NCBI RefSeq assembly: GCF_000800255.1 | Contig: NZ_CP009747.1 | Span: forward strand, 3,410,001 to 3,474,000 | Origin: Pseudomonas parafulva | Lineage (GTDB): Bacteria > Pseudomonadota > Gammaproteobacteria > Pseudomonadales > Pseudomonadaceae | Reading direction: 5' to 3' | Length of the DNA stretch: 64,000 nucleotides | Shown here: positions 29,183 through 38,432 of the stretch, piece after piece | Layout: each line of letters starts with the position of its first letter | Position numbering within the stretch: the first letter of the stretch is position 1 | The notes under the pieces: model-generated | Database searches by the model: none | Seen by the model: the letters and a program-made list of their open reading frames with translations, nothing else | What the model was told of the DNA's origin: nothing | Translations under genes and position numbers: made by a program

Positions 29183-30946
29183 TCAAGACCTCTGCCCGCT
29201 CTGGTTGAAGCTGTAGGTCACCCCGGTGCGCGCCGTGGTGGCCACCGGGGGCGTGGGGCTGGCGGGACGTGCAGCGGCCTGCAGCACCCGCGCAGTCGCA
29301 CCGAACTGCTGGACCCGGCCTTCATGCAGCACCAGCAGCTTGTCCAGCCCCAGCAGCAGGCTCGACTTGTGGCTGATCATCACCAGCGTGCGGCCCTGAG
29401 CCTTGAGTGCCGCGAGTGCTGCCAGCAAGGCGCGCTCGCCCGCGTCATCCAGGCTGGCGTTGGGCTCGTCGAGCACCACCAGCGCCGGCAGCCGATACAA
29501 CGCCCGAGCCAGGCCGATGCGCTGTCGCTGGCCCCCGGAGAGCCCGGCGCCGCCGTCGCCCAAGCGTGTGTCGTAACCTTGCGGCCATTGCAGAATCAGC
29601 TCGTGCACGCCGGCCAACTGCGCGGCCGCCACCACTGCGTCGGCGTCCACCGGGCCAAGACGGGCGATGTTCTCGGCAACGCTGCCGGCGAACAACTGCA
29701 CGTCCTGGGGCAAATAGCCGATGTGCGCACCGAGCAGTGGGCGGTCCCACTGCGCCAGCGCTGCGCCGTCCAGGCACACTTTGCCCGACAGCGGACTGGC
29801 CGCGCCCACCAGCAGCCGCGCCAGGGTCGACTTGCCGGAGCCGGAGGCGCCGATCAGCCCCAGCGATTCGCCCGCCGCCAGCTCGAAGGCCACGCCCTCC
29901 AGGCACAACCGCCCCCCGCCCGGTACCGCGGCGCTCAAGTGCTCGACGCGCAACTGTCCGCGAGGGTCAGGCAGCGGCATACCATTGGCCAACGGCGCAT
30001 GGCGCTGCAGCAGTTGGCCCAGGCGCTCGGCACTCTGGCGCGCCGCGCCCCACTGGCGCCAGACCCCGATCAACTGATCGATCGGCGCCAGCACCCGCGC
30101 CATGAGAATGGAGCCGGCGATCATCATGCCGGGGCTGATCAGGTGCTCCAGCGCCAGCCACGCGCCCAGGCCCAGTACCAGCGACTGCAGGGCCAGACGC
30201 ACGCTCTTGGACACGGCGGTGATCGCTGCGCTGCGCTCGCTGCCCAGGTTCTGCAGGGCCAGAAAGCCTTGGTGCAAGAGACTCCAGCGCTGGCGCACGG
30301 CGCCGAGCATGCCCATCGCCGCGACCGCTTCAGCGTTGCCCAGGTTGCCCGCGGCTTGCTGCACGGCCTGCTGCGACAGGCGTCCGGCTTCGACGAACAC
30401 GCCCTCGGTCAGCCGTTCGTTGAGCCAGGCCAGTGAAGCCAGCAGCAGCGCGCCGACCAGCGCCAGCAGGCCCAGCCAGGGGCTGAACAGAAAGATCACC
30501 AGCAGGTAGAGCACGAACCACGGCGCGTCGAAGAAGGCGAACAGCGCCTGGCCGGTGGCGAACTGGCGCAGTTGGGTCAGGTCGCCCAGCGCCTGCTGGG
30601 CACTGCCCTTGTGCCCCTCCAGGCTGGCCTGGAAAGCGGCGTCGAACACGCGCGGATTGAGGTGCAGGTCCAGCCGCGTGCCCAGGCGGATCACCACCAG
30701 GCTGCGCAACCACTCGAGCACGCCGAGGAAAGCGAACAGTCCCAGCACCATGAGGCTGAGCATCAGCAAGGTCATCTCGTTGCCCGACGACAGCACCCGG
30801 TCATAGACCTGCAGCATGTACAGCGCCGGCGCCAGCATCAGCACATTGGCCACGGCGGTGAACAGGGCGACATGGCCCAGGCCGCCCCGGCAGGCCTTCA
30901 GGGCCTGCCACAGCTCAGCGGTGGCGGCATTGCGGGGTGTACTCAT
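29183..30946 (-). CDS. hasD: Type I secretion ABC transporter for the hemophore
   Basis: 587-aa half-transporter. An N-terminal membrane domain with six segments (about residues 20-300) is followed by an ABC ATPase domain: Walker [10 protein letters not shown] (about 369), signature [10 protein letters not shown] (about 475), Walker [13 protein letters not shown]. It lacks the N-terminal peptidase-like domain, as is usual for PrtD/HasD exporters whose substrate has an uncleaved C-terminal signal. The start [13 protein letters not shown] has GAGGT upstream. It follows hasA after a hairpin, and exports HasA. Confidence 0.93.
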   Translation of the reverse strand: MSTPRNAATAELWQALKACRGGLGHVALFTAVANVLMLAPALYMLQVYDRVLSSGNEMTLLMLSLMVLGLFAFLGVLEWLRSLVVIRLGTRLDLHLNPRVFDAAFQASLEGHKGSAQQALGDLTQLRQFATGQALFAFFDAPWFVLYLLVIFLFSPWLGLLALVGALLLASLAWLNERLTEGVFVEAGRLSQQAVQQAAGNLGNAEAVAAMGMLGAVRQRWSLLHQGFLALQNLGSERSAAITAVSKSVRLALQSLVLGLGAWLALEHLISPGMMIAGSILMARVLAPIDQLIGVWRQWGAARQSAERLGQLLQRHAPLANGMPLPDPRGQLRVEHLSAAVPGGGRLCLEGVAFELAAGESLGLIGASGSGKSTLARLLVGAASPLSGKVCLDGAALAQWDRPLLGAHIGYLPQDVQLFAGSVAENIARLGPVDADAVVAAAQLAGVHELILQWPQGYDTRLGDGGAGLSGGQRQRIGLARALYRLPALVVLDEPNASLDDAGERALLAALAALKAQGRTLVMISHKSSLLLGLDKLLVLHEGRVQQFGATARVLQAAARPASPTPPVATTARTGVTYSFNQSGQRS

Positions 30947-31022
30947 CGCGGACCTCGGAGGACGGGGCGGCGCGGCCATTGACCCGGCCGTCGCCACCTC
31001 GCAGAATTTCGCAGCCCCCCGG

Positions 31023-31049
31023 CCTGGGCCCGACAAGACACGGGCCAGG
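31023..31049 (-). terminator. Hairpin between hasA and hasD (partial terminator or mRNA stabiliser)
   Basis: GC-rich stem (CCTGGCCCG/CGGGCCCAGG with one bulge on the minus strand) with an 8-base loop, 58 bases after the hasA stop and before hasD. No T-run. Such a hairpin would allow more hasA than hasDEF message. The role is inferred. Confidence 0.55.
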
Positions 31050-31107
31050 GTGCCTGCAACAGGGCCAATGACAGAGCGATCTGCCATTGGCCTTTTTCAT
31101 GCCAAGG

Positions 31108-31725
31108 TCAGGCCGCCAGGGCCAAGTCCTCAGGCAGTGCCTGCACGCCCACCGCTTCGGCAGCGGCGAAGCTCGACGCACCACCGCCGAGGGCGGCAGC
31201 GATGGCGTCGAAGGTGCTGTCGGTGGACACGCCGTAGCTGGCCAACAGGTTGTCCAGCACCCCTTCCAAGGCCGAGGTGTTGCCCTGCATCAGGCCGTAG
31301 ATCACACCTTGCACCTCGTTGCCGGCACGCCCTGCGCCCAGCGCAGCATCCAGGTCCAGGCCATTGAAGCTGACCACGTAGTTGCCCAGGCTGAAGTCGC
31401 TGCCACTGCCGCCGCCGAGCACTTCGCCCAGGCTGACGTTGTCCAGCGAACCCCACAGGTAGTGGTTGAGGTTGTCGCCCGGCGCCTTGGACGGGTCGAA
31501 CACGTAGTGCAGGCCGTTGGCGGTGTTGGAGTCGGCAATGAAGGCGTAGTCCGAGCCGTTGGCGCCATGGGTGGCGTACTGGTCACCGTCGAAGGTGCCG
31601 TTGCTGAAGCCGCCGGTGTTGCTGTAGCCGTGGCCGGCGGTGACGAAACCTGCGCTCCAGAAGGCCAGGTAGTCATCGACGGTAGCGCTGCCGAAGGCTG
31701 GATCGTAGGTGACGGAAATAGTCAT
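31108..31725 (-). CDS. hasA: Secreted haem-binding hemophore HasA
   Basis: 205-aa extracellular haem scavenger, the same length as P. aeruginosa HasAp. Haem ligands can be placed: His32 in TAGHGYS and Tyr74 in LHYVF, matching His32/Tyr75 of known hemophores; His73 is next to the tyrosine. No N-terminal signal; the C-terminal tail LPEDLALAA is the type I secretion signal. Other family features are DDYLAFWSAGF and NTGGFSNGTFDGDQYA. The start at 31725 (MTISVTYD) fits the family. It lies between its receptor gene and its exporter genes. Confidence 0.95.
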   Translation of the reverse strand: MTISVTYDPAFGSATVDDYLAFWSAGFVTAGHGYSNTGGFSNGTFDGDQYATHGANGSDYAFIADSNTANGLHYVFDPSKAPGDNLNHYLWGSLDNVSLGEVLGGGSGSDFSLGNYVVSFNGLDLDAALGAGRAGNEVQGVIYGLMQGNTSALEGVLDNLLASYGVSTDSTFDAIAAALGGGASSFAAAEAVGVQALPEDLALAA

Positions 31726-31802
31726 GACGGTTCCTCTGTGCTGCGTGGTCAAAGCGAAGGCCAACGGCCCTCGTGTCGCCCGGAATGGGCAAACTCAGGG
31801 GT

Positions 31803-34553
31803 TCAGAATCGGTATTCGAGCATGCCGCTCAAGGTCCGGCCGCGGGCCAGGGACAGGTTGTTGGCATCGCCCATGGCGACGAAATAGGCTTCGTCGGTGG
31901 CGTTCTCCAGCGACAGCGCCAGGTTCAGGCTGGGGGTCATCCAGTAGCTGGCATAGAGGTCGTAGACCTTGTACTTGGGCCACATGGCCTGGTCGATCTG
32001 GCTGTAGCCATGGGTGTCGAGGTTCTTGCCATTGCCTTCGCTGTAGCGCAGGCGCATGCCCACATCCAGGGTGCGCTCGAGAAAGCGCATGCCCAGGGTC
32101 AACGCGCCACGGTCGGCCGGCATGTAGGCGGCATTGCCCATGATGTCGCCACAGCTCACCCGGTTGTTTTCCGTGGCGTTGGCTTCGGCCCGCGAGACCC
32201 GCACCGGCAGCATGAGAATGCGGCTGCCGACGCGCACTGGACGCAGCACGGTGCCGGCGCTGACCAACTGCTGGGCGCCGCCGAGGTAGAACTGGTTGGA
32301 GCAGAAGTCGTTGCTGCCGATCATGTGCGTGTAGCTGAGCTGGCCGTAGTAGTCGCCAGCGTCGTAGTCCAGGCTGTACTCCACACCGCGAAAACGCGTG
32401 GCTTGCAAGTTGTTCTGGTACGCCGAACGGCCCAGGGCGATGCCCGAGACACTGGAGCCGGGCAGGCTGACGTTGGTGTCGAGAAACGAGAAATGGTCGA
32501 TGCGCGTGTCGAAGTAGGCGACCTTGGCGGCGAAGCGATCACCGTCGCGCAGCAGCGATTGCTTGAAGATGTTCAGCCCCAGTTCCCAGTTGTGCGACTG
32601 CTCGGCCTGCAGGAACGGATTGGGGTATACCATCTCGTTGCCGCCGCCGTGGGGACGTCCGCTCATGTACGCCTCGGTGACCGCCGGCGGGCGCCAGCCA
32701 CGGCCCCAGCGGGTGTAGAGCTGCAGCCAGTCCGGCCCTGGCTTGACGGCGATGCCGAAGGTCGGCGAGAAGCGGCCCTCTTCGCGCTCCTGGTCGAACA
32801 GCAGGTCGGTCCGCTGGCGCCGCAGGTTGGTCTCGGTGATGCCCTCGGGGTACAGCCAAGTGGTCACGCCGGTCTTGCCGGTGAGGCGATAGCGGTCGTA
32901 GCGCAGGCCCGCATCGACGGTCAGCCAGTCGTCGTGCTCGTAGCTGAGGTTGCCGAACAGGCTGGCCATGACCCGCTTGCCGGTGGGGTTGGCGCCTTGG
33001 ACATACGGCAGCGATTCGGTTTCGTTGGCGGCCGCCACACGCTCGGTACTGGGCCGGAAGCGGTCCTGGAACATTTCGCTGCCGTAGTTGAAGGTCAAGC
33101 TGTCGGCCTTGAACAACTGCCAGCGCGAGGTGTTCTGCACCTGCAAGCCCCAGGTGTCGGTCTGGTAGCGGTCGCTATAGCCTTCGACCCGGTTGCCGCT
33201 GGTGGCCGAGGCGGCGTTGTCGGCATTCCAGCGATCCTGACGGGTGGTGACGTAGTACAGCTTGGCCTTGAAATCCACCAGGTCGCTGGGGTTGAGGCTG
33301 TAGTCCAGCGCCGCGTTCCTGGCGTTGATGTCGTTGCTGCCGGTGACGCGGTAGTAGTACTCATGGCTGCCGGCGTCCTTGACCGTCCAGGCGTCCTTGC
33401 TGTCGGTGTCGGTCTCGAAGTAGCTGAACTGCAGGCGCTGGGTGTCGGGCAGGTTGAGGCCGAGCTTGAAGATCTGCGAGCGGGTCACGCTGTCCATGGC
33501 GCCGACTTCGCCGTTGAGCCAGTGCTTCCACGCCTGGCGGTCCTCCAGCTTGCCGCGCATTTGGGTGCCGAGGTTGCCGGCGTGCTGGGTGCCGCTGCGG
33601 TAGTCGCCAAAATGGCGCTCGCTGTGGCCGACCAGGATGTCGCCCACTTCGTTGCCCAGGGCGAACAACGCGCTGCCGTTGAAGTAGGTACCGTTGCCCA
33701 GCTCGCCGATGCCGTGACCGGCGCGCAGGCGTCCACCGATCTCCTTGTCCGGACCGAGCAGGTCGCGGGCCTCGACCGTGTTGAAACTGGCGATGCCGCC
33801 GATCACGCCAGCACCGCCCATACCGGCCGAGGTGCCTTTGTCGATTTCCACGTTCTGCACGAACTCCGGGTCGATGAACATCACGCCATTGCGCTGCTGG
33901 TGACCGTTGACGCTGAAGTTCTGGCGCATGCCGTCGATGTTCATGTTGACCCGGCCGTAGTCCTGTACGCCACGGATGTTCACCGACAGACCGGGGTCGC
34001 GCTGGTTGACCGCGGTGTAGACGCCGGCGGTCTGCTCCAGCAGGTCGGCCGCGTGACGCGGCGGGCGCTGGTCGATCTGCGCGCGGGTGATGACGCTGAC
34101 CGAGCGCGGCGCCATGTACACCCAGTCGCCGTCACGGCTGGACTCCACATGGGTGGCGCCCAGCTCGACGCTGTGCTCGCCAGCCTCGATCCGCTCCAGG
34201 CCCACTTGACCAGGGGCGCTGAAGCGATAGCGCACCGGCGTGCCCTGCAGCAACCGACGCAAGCCGTCCTCGATCGCGTGCGAGCCCTGCAGGCCAGGGC
34301 TGTTCAGCCCGGCCAGCTTGCGGCTGTCGAAGAACACCTGCACCCCGGATTGCTCGGCATAGGCGAGCACCGCGCGGTCGAGTGCCTGGGCCGGGATGTC
34401 GAAGCGGATCAGTTGGCGCTCGGCGCGCTCGACCGGTGCGGCGGCCTGCACCTGGCCGATCCCCATCGGCAAGGCGCAGGTGCCCAGGGCCAGGCTGCTG
34501 GCCAGGGCGAGGCGACTCAAAGGTCGCGGGGTCTGTTGTCGTGGCGTGGTCAC
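31803..34553 (-). CDS. hasR: TonB-dependent hemophore/haem receptor HasR
   Basis: 916-aa outer-membrane receptor. Signal peptide (cleavage near VQA-AAPV, about residue 38), N-terminal STN signalling domain (about 45-120, IRFDIPAQALDRAVLAYAEQSGVQVFFDS), plug domain (about 140-270), then a 22-strand-type barrel ending in LEYRF. The STN domain means that it can signal to an anti-sigma factor; HasS and HasI are encoded just upstream. Two functions follow: it receives haem from HasA and activates its own operon. A Fur box candidate precedes it. Confidence 0.94.
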   Translation of the reverse strand: MTTPRQQTPRPLSRLALASSLALGTCALPMGIGQVQAAAPVERAERQLIRFDIPAQALDRAVLAYAEQSGVQVFFDSRKLAGLNSPGLQGSHAIEDGLRRLLQGTPVRYRFSAPGQVGLERIEAGEHSVELGATHVESSRDGDWVYMAPRSVSVITRAQIDQRPPRHAADLLEQTAGVYTAVNQRDPGLSVNIRGVQDYGRVNMNIDGMRQNFSVNGHQQRNGVMFIDPEFVQNVEIDKGTSAGMGGAGVIGGIASFNTVEARDLLGPDKEIGGRLRAGHGIGELGNGTYFNGSALFALGNEVGDILVGHSERHFGDYRSGTQHAGNLGTQMRGKLEDRQAWKHWLNGEVGAMDSVTRSQIFKLGLNLPDTQRLQFSYFETDTDSKDAWTVKDAGSHEYYYRVTGSNDINARNAALDYSLNPSDLVDFKAKLYYVTTRQDRWNADNAASATSGNRVEGYSDRYQTDTWGLQVQNTSRWQLFKADSLTFNYGSEMFQDRFRPSTERVAAANETESLPYVQGANPTGKRVMASLFGNLSYEHDDWLTVDAGLRYDRYRLTGKTGVTTWLYPEGITETNLRRQRTDLLFDQEREEGRFSPTFGIAVKPGPDWLQLYTRWGRGWRPPAVTEAYMSGRPHGGGNEMVYPNPFLQAEQSHNWELGLNIFKQSLLRDGDRFAAKVAYFDTRIDHFSFLDTNVSLPGSSVSGIALGRSAYQNNLQATRFRGVEYSLDYDAGDYYGQLSYTHMIGSNDFCSNQFYLGGAQQLVSAGTVLRPVRVGSRILMLPVRVSRAEANATENNRVSCGDIMGNAAYMPADRGALTLGMRFLERTLDVGMRLRYSEGNGKNLDTHGYSQIDQAMWPKYKVYDLYASYWMTPSLNLALSLENATDEAYFVAMGDANNLSLARGRTLSGMLEYRF

Positions 34554-34584
34554 TGCGAAGGCTCGTCTGTTGTGGGCGTTTTCT

Positions 34585-34603
34585 AGTAATGAAAATCAAT
34601 CTC
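34585..34603. promoter_or_regulatory. Fur box candidate upstream of hasR
   Basis: The 19-base stretch AGTAATGAAAATCAATCTC matches the Fur consensus at 13 of 19 positions on the minus strand by hand count. It lies 32 bases before the hasR start. Iron control of the locus is known for has systems; this site is a prediction. Confidence 0.6.
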
Positions 34604-34780
34604 AACAATCAGACGTGCAGGGGCGGAAAAGTCAGTAAGGAAAAATGAAAAAAGATGCTCAAGGCAGCAATGGCAGCGGCTGCGCGGGGATGTCGGCTCA
34701 GTCGCCGCGCCTGCAAAAGTAGCGCGCGACCTGCGGCAGCCGCGATTGGCCGCCCATAGAGGTGCCGAGGCGCGACGGGG

Positions 34781-35758
34781 TCAGTAGATGACGGTCAGGC
34801 CGGGCAGTTCGAGCCGACGGGCCTGCAGCTCATCGCTCAACACCGCGCCGACGGTGGCCAATTGGTCGAGGCGAAACACCCCGCTCACCTCGCGCCGGGC
34901 CAATTGCTCATTCAAAACCAGCCATTGCCCGCTGCGGTAGTGATTGAGCCGAGCCACCACATCGGCCAGCGGCTGGCGCTCGAACACCAGCACACCGCGC
35001 GCCCAGTCGGTGGCCCGTTGCAGGTCCTGCTGCGGCCAGGGACGCACACCGTCTGCCTGGTCGTAGCGCACCGCCTGCCCCTGCTCCACCACTTGATCGG
35101 CGCGCCCCCGGTCCGGCGAGTTGAGCAGGTGCACGGCCACCCGGTGCTCGAGCATCCCGACCCAGCCGCCTGCGCCCGCATCGCCGACCACGAAGCGCGT
35201 ACCCAGCGCGCGGGTGGTGGCGCCAGCATGCTCGACCACGAACGGCCGCGGTTCCTGCGCCGACACCGGCGCGGCGCTGAACACCGCTTCTCCCGCCAGC
35301 AAGCGCACACGGCGCTGCTGGTCATCGAAGTCCAAGGCAATGGCGCTGCGGGCATCCAGGTCGACCTGGCTGCCATCGGGCAGCGTCACCTGGCGCACTT
35401 CACCCATGCCGGTGACGTAGTCGGCACGCCATTGCAGCAGCCAGTGCGGGGCCTGCGCGACACCGAAGGCCAATACCAGCAGCGCGGCGACGCCGGTCAT
35501 GGCCTGGCGCAGGCGGGAACGGCGACGCAGGGGACGGGCGGCGGCACGAGGGCGCGAGGACGTCAACGCGGCCAATCCGCCGAGGTCGGCCCAGGTTGCC
35601 TGGGCGAAGGCATAGGCCTGGGCATGCTGCGGGTCGGCAGCGCACCACTGGGCCAACGCCCGTTGCTGCGCCGGGTCGAGGACGCCGCTGGCGGCGCGCA
35701 CCGCCCACTCGGCGGCCTGCTCGCGAATCGCTTGCTCGGGCGGGTTCTGGCTAGTCAC
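34781..35758 (-). CDS. hasS: FecR-family anti-sigma factor (HasS)
   Basis: 325-aa inner-membrane anti-sigma protein. The N-terminal cytosolic DUF4880 domain (about residues 10-60, REQAAEWAVRAASGVLDPAQQRALAQWCAADPQHAQAYA) binds the sigma factor; a single membrane segment (about 90-110, VAALLVLAFGVAQAPHWLL) and the periplasmic FecR domain (about 125-220) follow, with a C-terminal STN-like end. It is predicted to hold HasI inactive until HasR carries haem-loaded HasA. The GTG at 35758 is taken as the start because the N-terminal domain begins there; no ATG serves. Confidence 0.88.
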   Translation of the reverse strand: MTSQNPPEQAIREQAAEWAVRAASGVLDPAQQRALAQWCAADPQHAQAYAFAQATWADLGGLAALTSSRPRAAARPLRRRSRLRQAMTGVAALLVLAFGVAQAPHWLLQWRADYVTGMGEVRQVTLPDGSQVDLDARSAIALDFDDQQRRVRLLAGEAVFSAAPVSAQEPRPFVVEHAGATTRALGTRFVVGDAGAGGWVGMLEHRVAVHLLNSPDRGRADQVVEQGQAVRYDQADGVRPWPQQDLQRATDWARGVLVFERQPLADVVARLNHYRSGQWLVLNEQLARREVSGVFRLDQLATVGAVLSDELQARRLELPGLTVIY

Positions 35759-35826
35759 ACGGTTCTCTCGCGATCTGGTTATGTCTGGGCTGACGTCTGA
35801 AGGGGCGTTTTTCAGTAAACCGTTGG

Positions 35827-36330
35827 TCAGCCATCCTCGTGCAGGCACTGCATCACATAGGCCAACGCCTTGGCCAGATGCTTCTGCACGGAACTGTCGG
35901 AAATGCCCAGGTGACGGGCGACCTCGGCGTGGGTCATGCCCTCCAGGCGATTCAGGCGAAAGACCTGCCCAGTGCGCTCGGGCAGCGCCTGGACAATCGC
36001 CAGCAAGCGCCGCAAGTGCTGCTCGCGAGCGACCTGCTCGTCCAACCCCGGACGGTCCTCGACGATGCCTTCGAGGGCCTCGTGGGGCACCAGGTCTGTC
36101 TTGCGTCGCTGCTGCTGGCGCACGTGGTCGATCATCAGGTTGTGCGCGGTGCGGTACAGGTAGCCAGGCGGATTATCCAAGGGCTCCTGACGCTGCTGCT
36201 CGGCCAGGCGCAGGAAACTCTCCTGCACCAGGTCAGCGGCCAACTGCGGATCGCGCACCTTGCGCGTGAGCAGGCCCTGCAAGGTTTTCGCATGCTTGAT
36301 GAACAAGCGCTTGAGGTCGGACTCCGCCAC
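35827..36330 (-). CDS. hasI: FecI-like ECF sigma factor (HasI)
   Basis: 167-aa iron-starvation sigma factor. Region 2 (about residues 8-75, LFIKHAKTLQGLLTRKVRDPQLAADLVQESFLRLAEQ) and region 4 (about 105-160, LPERTGQVFRLNRLEGMTHAEVARHLGISDSSVQKHLAKALAYV) are both intact. It should recruit polymerase to the hasR promoter once HasS releases it. GTG at 36330 with GGGAG five bases upstream; alternatives lie at 36336 and 36354. A Fur-box-like element is upstream. It is first in the locus. Confidence 0.9.
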   Translation of the reverse strand: MAESDLKRLFIKHAKTLQGLLTRKVRDPQLAADLVQESFLRLAEQQRQEPLDNPPGYLYRTAHNLMIDHVRQQQRRKTDLVPHEALEGIVEDRPGLDEQVAREQHLRRLLAIVQALPERTGQVFRLNRLEGMTHAEVARHLGISDSSVQKHLAKALAYVMQCLHEDG

Positions 36331-36372
36331 ACGCACTCCCGCTGGTGCTCGCAAGGTGGCGGAATGCTACTC

Positions 36373-36391
36373 GCTACTGAGAATCAGTTGC
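36373..36391. promoter_or_regulatory. Weak Fur box candidate upstream of hasI
   Basis: The 19-base stretch GCTACTGAGAATCAGTTGC matches the Fur consensus at 12 of 19 positions on the minus strand by hand count. It lies 43 bases before the hasI start and just past the radA stop. Context (iron-starvation sigma factor) raises the likelihood. Confidence 0.45.
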
Positions 36392-36402
36392 AAGTGAGTC
36401 GA

Positions 36403-37770
36403 TCACTCGAACAACGCGTCCAGCGCCTGCTCCAGTCGCGTCACTGCGATCACCTGCAGTCCAGCCGGCGCTTCCTTGGGCGCATTGCCCTTGGGCACGA
36501 TGGCGCGCTTGAAGCCGTGTTTGGCCGCTTCCTTGAGACGCTCCTGGCCGCTGGGCACCGGGCGCACCTCGCCGGACAGACCGATTTCACCGAACACCAG
36601 CAAGCCGTGGGCCAGCGGGCGGTTGCGCAGGCTGGACATCACCGCTGCCAGCAGCGCCAGGTCCGAGGCGGTCTCCAGCACCTTGACCCCACCGACCACG
36701 TTGAGGAACACGTCCTGGTCGTGGGTGGGAATGCCGCCGTGGCGGTGCAGCACCGCCAGCAACATGGCCAGGCGGTTCTGGTCCAGGCCCAGGGTGACCC
36801 GGCGCGGGTTGGCCAAGTGGCTGTCGTCGACCAGCGCCTGCACCTCCACCAGCATCGGTCGGGTGCCCTCCCAAGTCGCCATCACCACGCTGCCGGGCAC
36901 TTCCTCCTGGGTCCGGTTGAGGAAGATCGCCGAGGGGTTGGAGACTTCCTTCAGGCCACGGTCGGTCATGCCGAACACACCCAGTTCGTTGACCGCGCCG
37001 AAGCGGTTCTTCACCGCCCGCAGCAAACGCAGGCGGCCGTCCGATTCGCCTTCGAAATACAGCACGGTATCGACCATGTGCTCGAGCACGCGCGGCCCGG
37101 CCAGCGAGCCTTCCTTGGTGACGTGGCCGACCAGGAAGATCGCCGTGCCGCTCTGCTTGGCGTAGCGCACCAGCAGCGCCGTGCTCTCGCGCACCTGGGC
37201 CACGCCGCCGGGCGCCGATTGCAGTTGCTCGGTGAAGATGGTCTGGATCGAGTCGATGACCATCACCCGCGGTTTTTCCTGGCGAGCGGTGGCGATGATG
37301 GTTTCGATGCAGGTCTCGGTCATCACCTTGAGCTGGTCCTGGGGCAGCCCCAGGCGCCGCGAGCGCATGGCCACCTGTTGCTGCGACTCCTCGCCGGTGA
37401 CGTACAGCGCCGGCATGTGCGTGGCGATGTTGCACAGGGTTTGCAACAGGATGGTGGATTTGCCGATGCCCGGATCACCGCCGATCAGCACCACCGAGCC
37501 GTCGACCAGGCCGCCGCCGAGCACGCGGTCCAGTTCCGTGCTGCTGGTGGTGAAACGCGGGATTTCCTCGACGCTGACTTCGGCCAGGGTCTTGATCTGC
37601 GCCTGCTGCCCGGTCCAGCCGGCGCGCCCGGCCGGGGCCGCTGCAGCGCCGCTCTCGATCATGGTTTCGACCAGGGTATTCCAGGCGCCGCACTCGCCGC
37701 ACTGGCCGGCCCATTTGGGAAAGGTCGCGCCGCACTCGGTGCAGCCATACAAGCGCTTGGCCTTGGCCAT
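36403..37770 (-). CDS. radA: DNA repair protein RadA
   Basis: 455 aa, standard length. An N-terminal zinc finger ([19 protein letters not shown], four Cys), a RecA-like ATPase with Walker [11 protein letters not shown] (about residue 95), the RadA-specific KNRFG motif (about 253) and a C-terminal Lon-like domain without the catalytic Ser-Lys pair (from about 285; [14 protein letters not shown]). RadA is a branch-migrating helicase that processes recombination intermediates. The ATG at 37770 starts the canonical N-terminus [10 protein letters not shown]. The operon stands apart from hasI. Confidence 0.95.
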   Translation of the reverse strand: MAKAKRLYGCTECGATFPKWAGQCGECGAWNTLVETMIESGAAAAPAGRAGWTGQQAQIKTLAEVSVEEIPRFTTSSTELDRVLGGGLVDGSVVLIGGDPGIGKSTILLQTLCNIATHMPALYVTGEESQQQVAMRSRRLGLPQDQLKVMTETCIETIIATARQEKPRVMVIDSIQTIFTEQLQSAPGGVAQVRESTALLVRYAKQSGTAIFLVGHVTKEGSLAGPRVLEHMVDTVLYFEGESDGRLRLLRAVKNRFGAVNELGVFGMTDRGLKEVSNPSAIFLNRTQEEVPGSVVMATWEGTRPMLVEVQALVDDSHLANPRRVTLGLDQNRLAMLLAVLHRHGGIPTHDQDVFLNVVGGVKVLETASDLALLAAVMSSLRNRPLAHGLLVFGEIGLSGEVRPVPSGQERLKEAAKHGFKRAIVPKGNAPKEAPAGLQVIAVTRLEQALDALFE

Positions 37771-37945
37771 CGGGTCAGTCTCCTGGGCAAAGACCGCCAT
37801 GATAGCCGAACGCGCGCGTGCCTCGGCGGCGACGGCCAGCGACAAAACTATTCAGGCTGATGGCAGTCTGTACCCCACGCAGTACAAGAATCGATTCCGT
37901 GGCTTACACTGCGTTTACTCATCACTTGTTACAAAGGAAGAACAC

Positions 37946-38365
37946 ATGGGCGTGCTCAACGAATTCAAGGCCTTCGCGGTCAAGGGAAATGTCGTCGATA
38001 TGGCGGTGGGTATCATCATCGGCGCGGCCTTCGGCAAGATCGTCTCGTCGTTCGTGGGCGATGTGATCATGCCGCCGCTGGGCCTGCTGATCGGCGGCGT
38101 AGACTTCAGCGACCTGGCAATCACCCTCAAAGCCGCCCAAGGCGATGTGCCGGCGGTGGTGCTGGCCTACGGTAAATTCATCCAGACGGTGATCGACTTC
38201 ATCATCGTCGCCTTCGCCATCTTCATGGGCGTCAAAGCGATCAACCGCCTCAAGCGCGAAGAAGCCAAGGCCCCCAGCGTGCCCCCGGCCCCGACCCCGC
38301 AGGAAACCCTGCTCACCGAAATCCGCGACCTCCTCAAGAACGGCAACGGCAACGGCAAGCTGTAA
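37946..38365 (+). CDS. mscL: Large-conductance mechanosensitive channel MscL
   Basis: 139-aa pentameric channel that opens under high membrane tension and protects from osmotic down-shock. It has the family N-terminus ([46 protein letters not shown]1), TM2 (about residues 70-95, [23 protein letters not shown]), and a hydrophilic tail ending in [16 protein letters not shown] ribosome site before the ATG at 37946. Divergent from radA; a REP cluster follows. Confidence 0.95.
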   Translation: MGVLNEFKAFAVKGNVVDMAVGIIIGAAFGKIVSSFVGDVIMPPLGLLIGGVDFSDLAITLKAAQGDVPAVVLAYGKFIQTVIDFIIVAFAIFMGVKAINRLKREEAKAPSVPPAPTPQETLLTEIRDLLKNGNGNGKL

Positions 38366-38431
38366 GCGGCAAGCGGGAGCGCGCACGGCACCGCTCCTAC
38401 TTGCAGCTTGCCGCTTGCAACTTGCCGCTCC
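38364..38431. repeat. REP-type palindromic cluster
   Basis: AGCGGCAAGCGG on the left and CTTGCCGCTTG plus CTTGCCGCT on the right form an imperfect hairpin. The core is the same as at 2463-2535. It fills the gap between the convergent mscL and fpr genes. Confidence 0.65.
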
Positions 38432-38432
38432 C

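Noticed and set aside
31773..34586. 937-codon plus-strand open frame over hasR
   Set aside because: An antisense shadow. HasR reads perfectly on the minus strand with STN, plug and barrel parts.
37181..37945. Long upstream extension of the mscL frame
   Set aside because: It is the antisense of radA. MscL starts at 37946 with a proper ribosome site.
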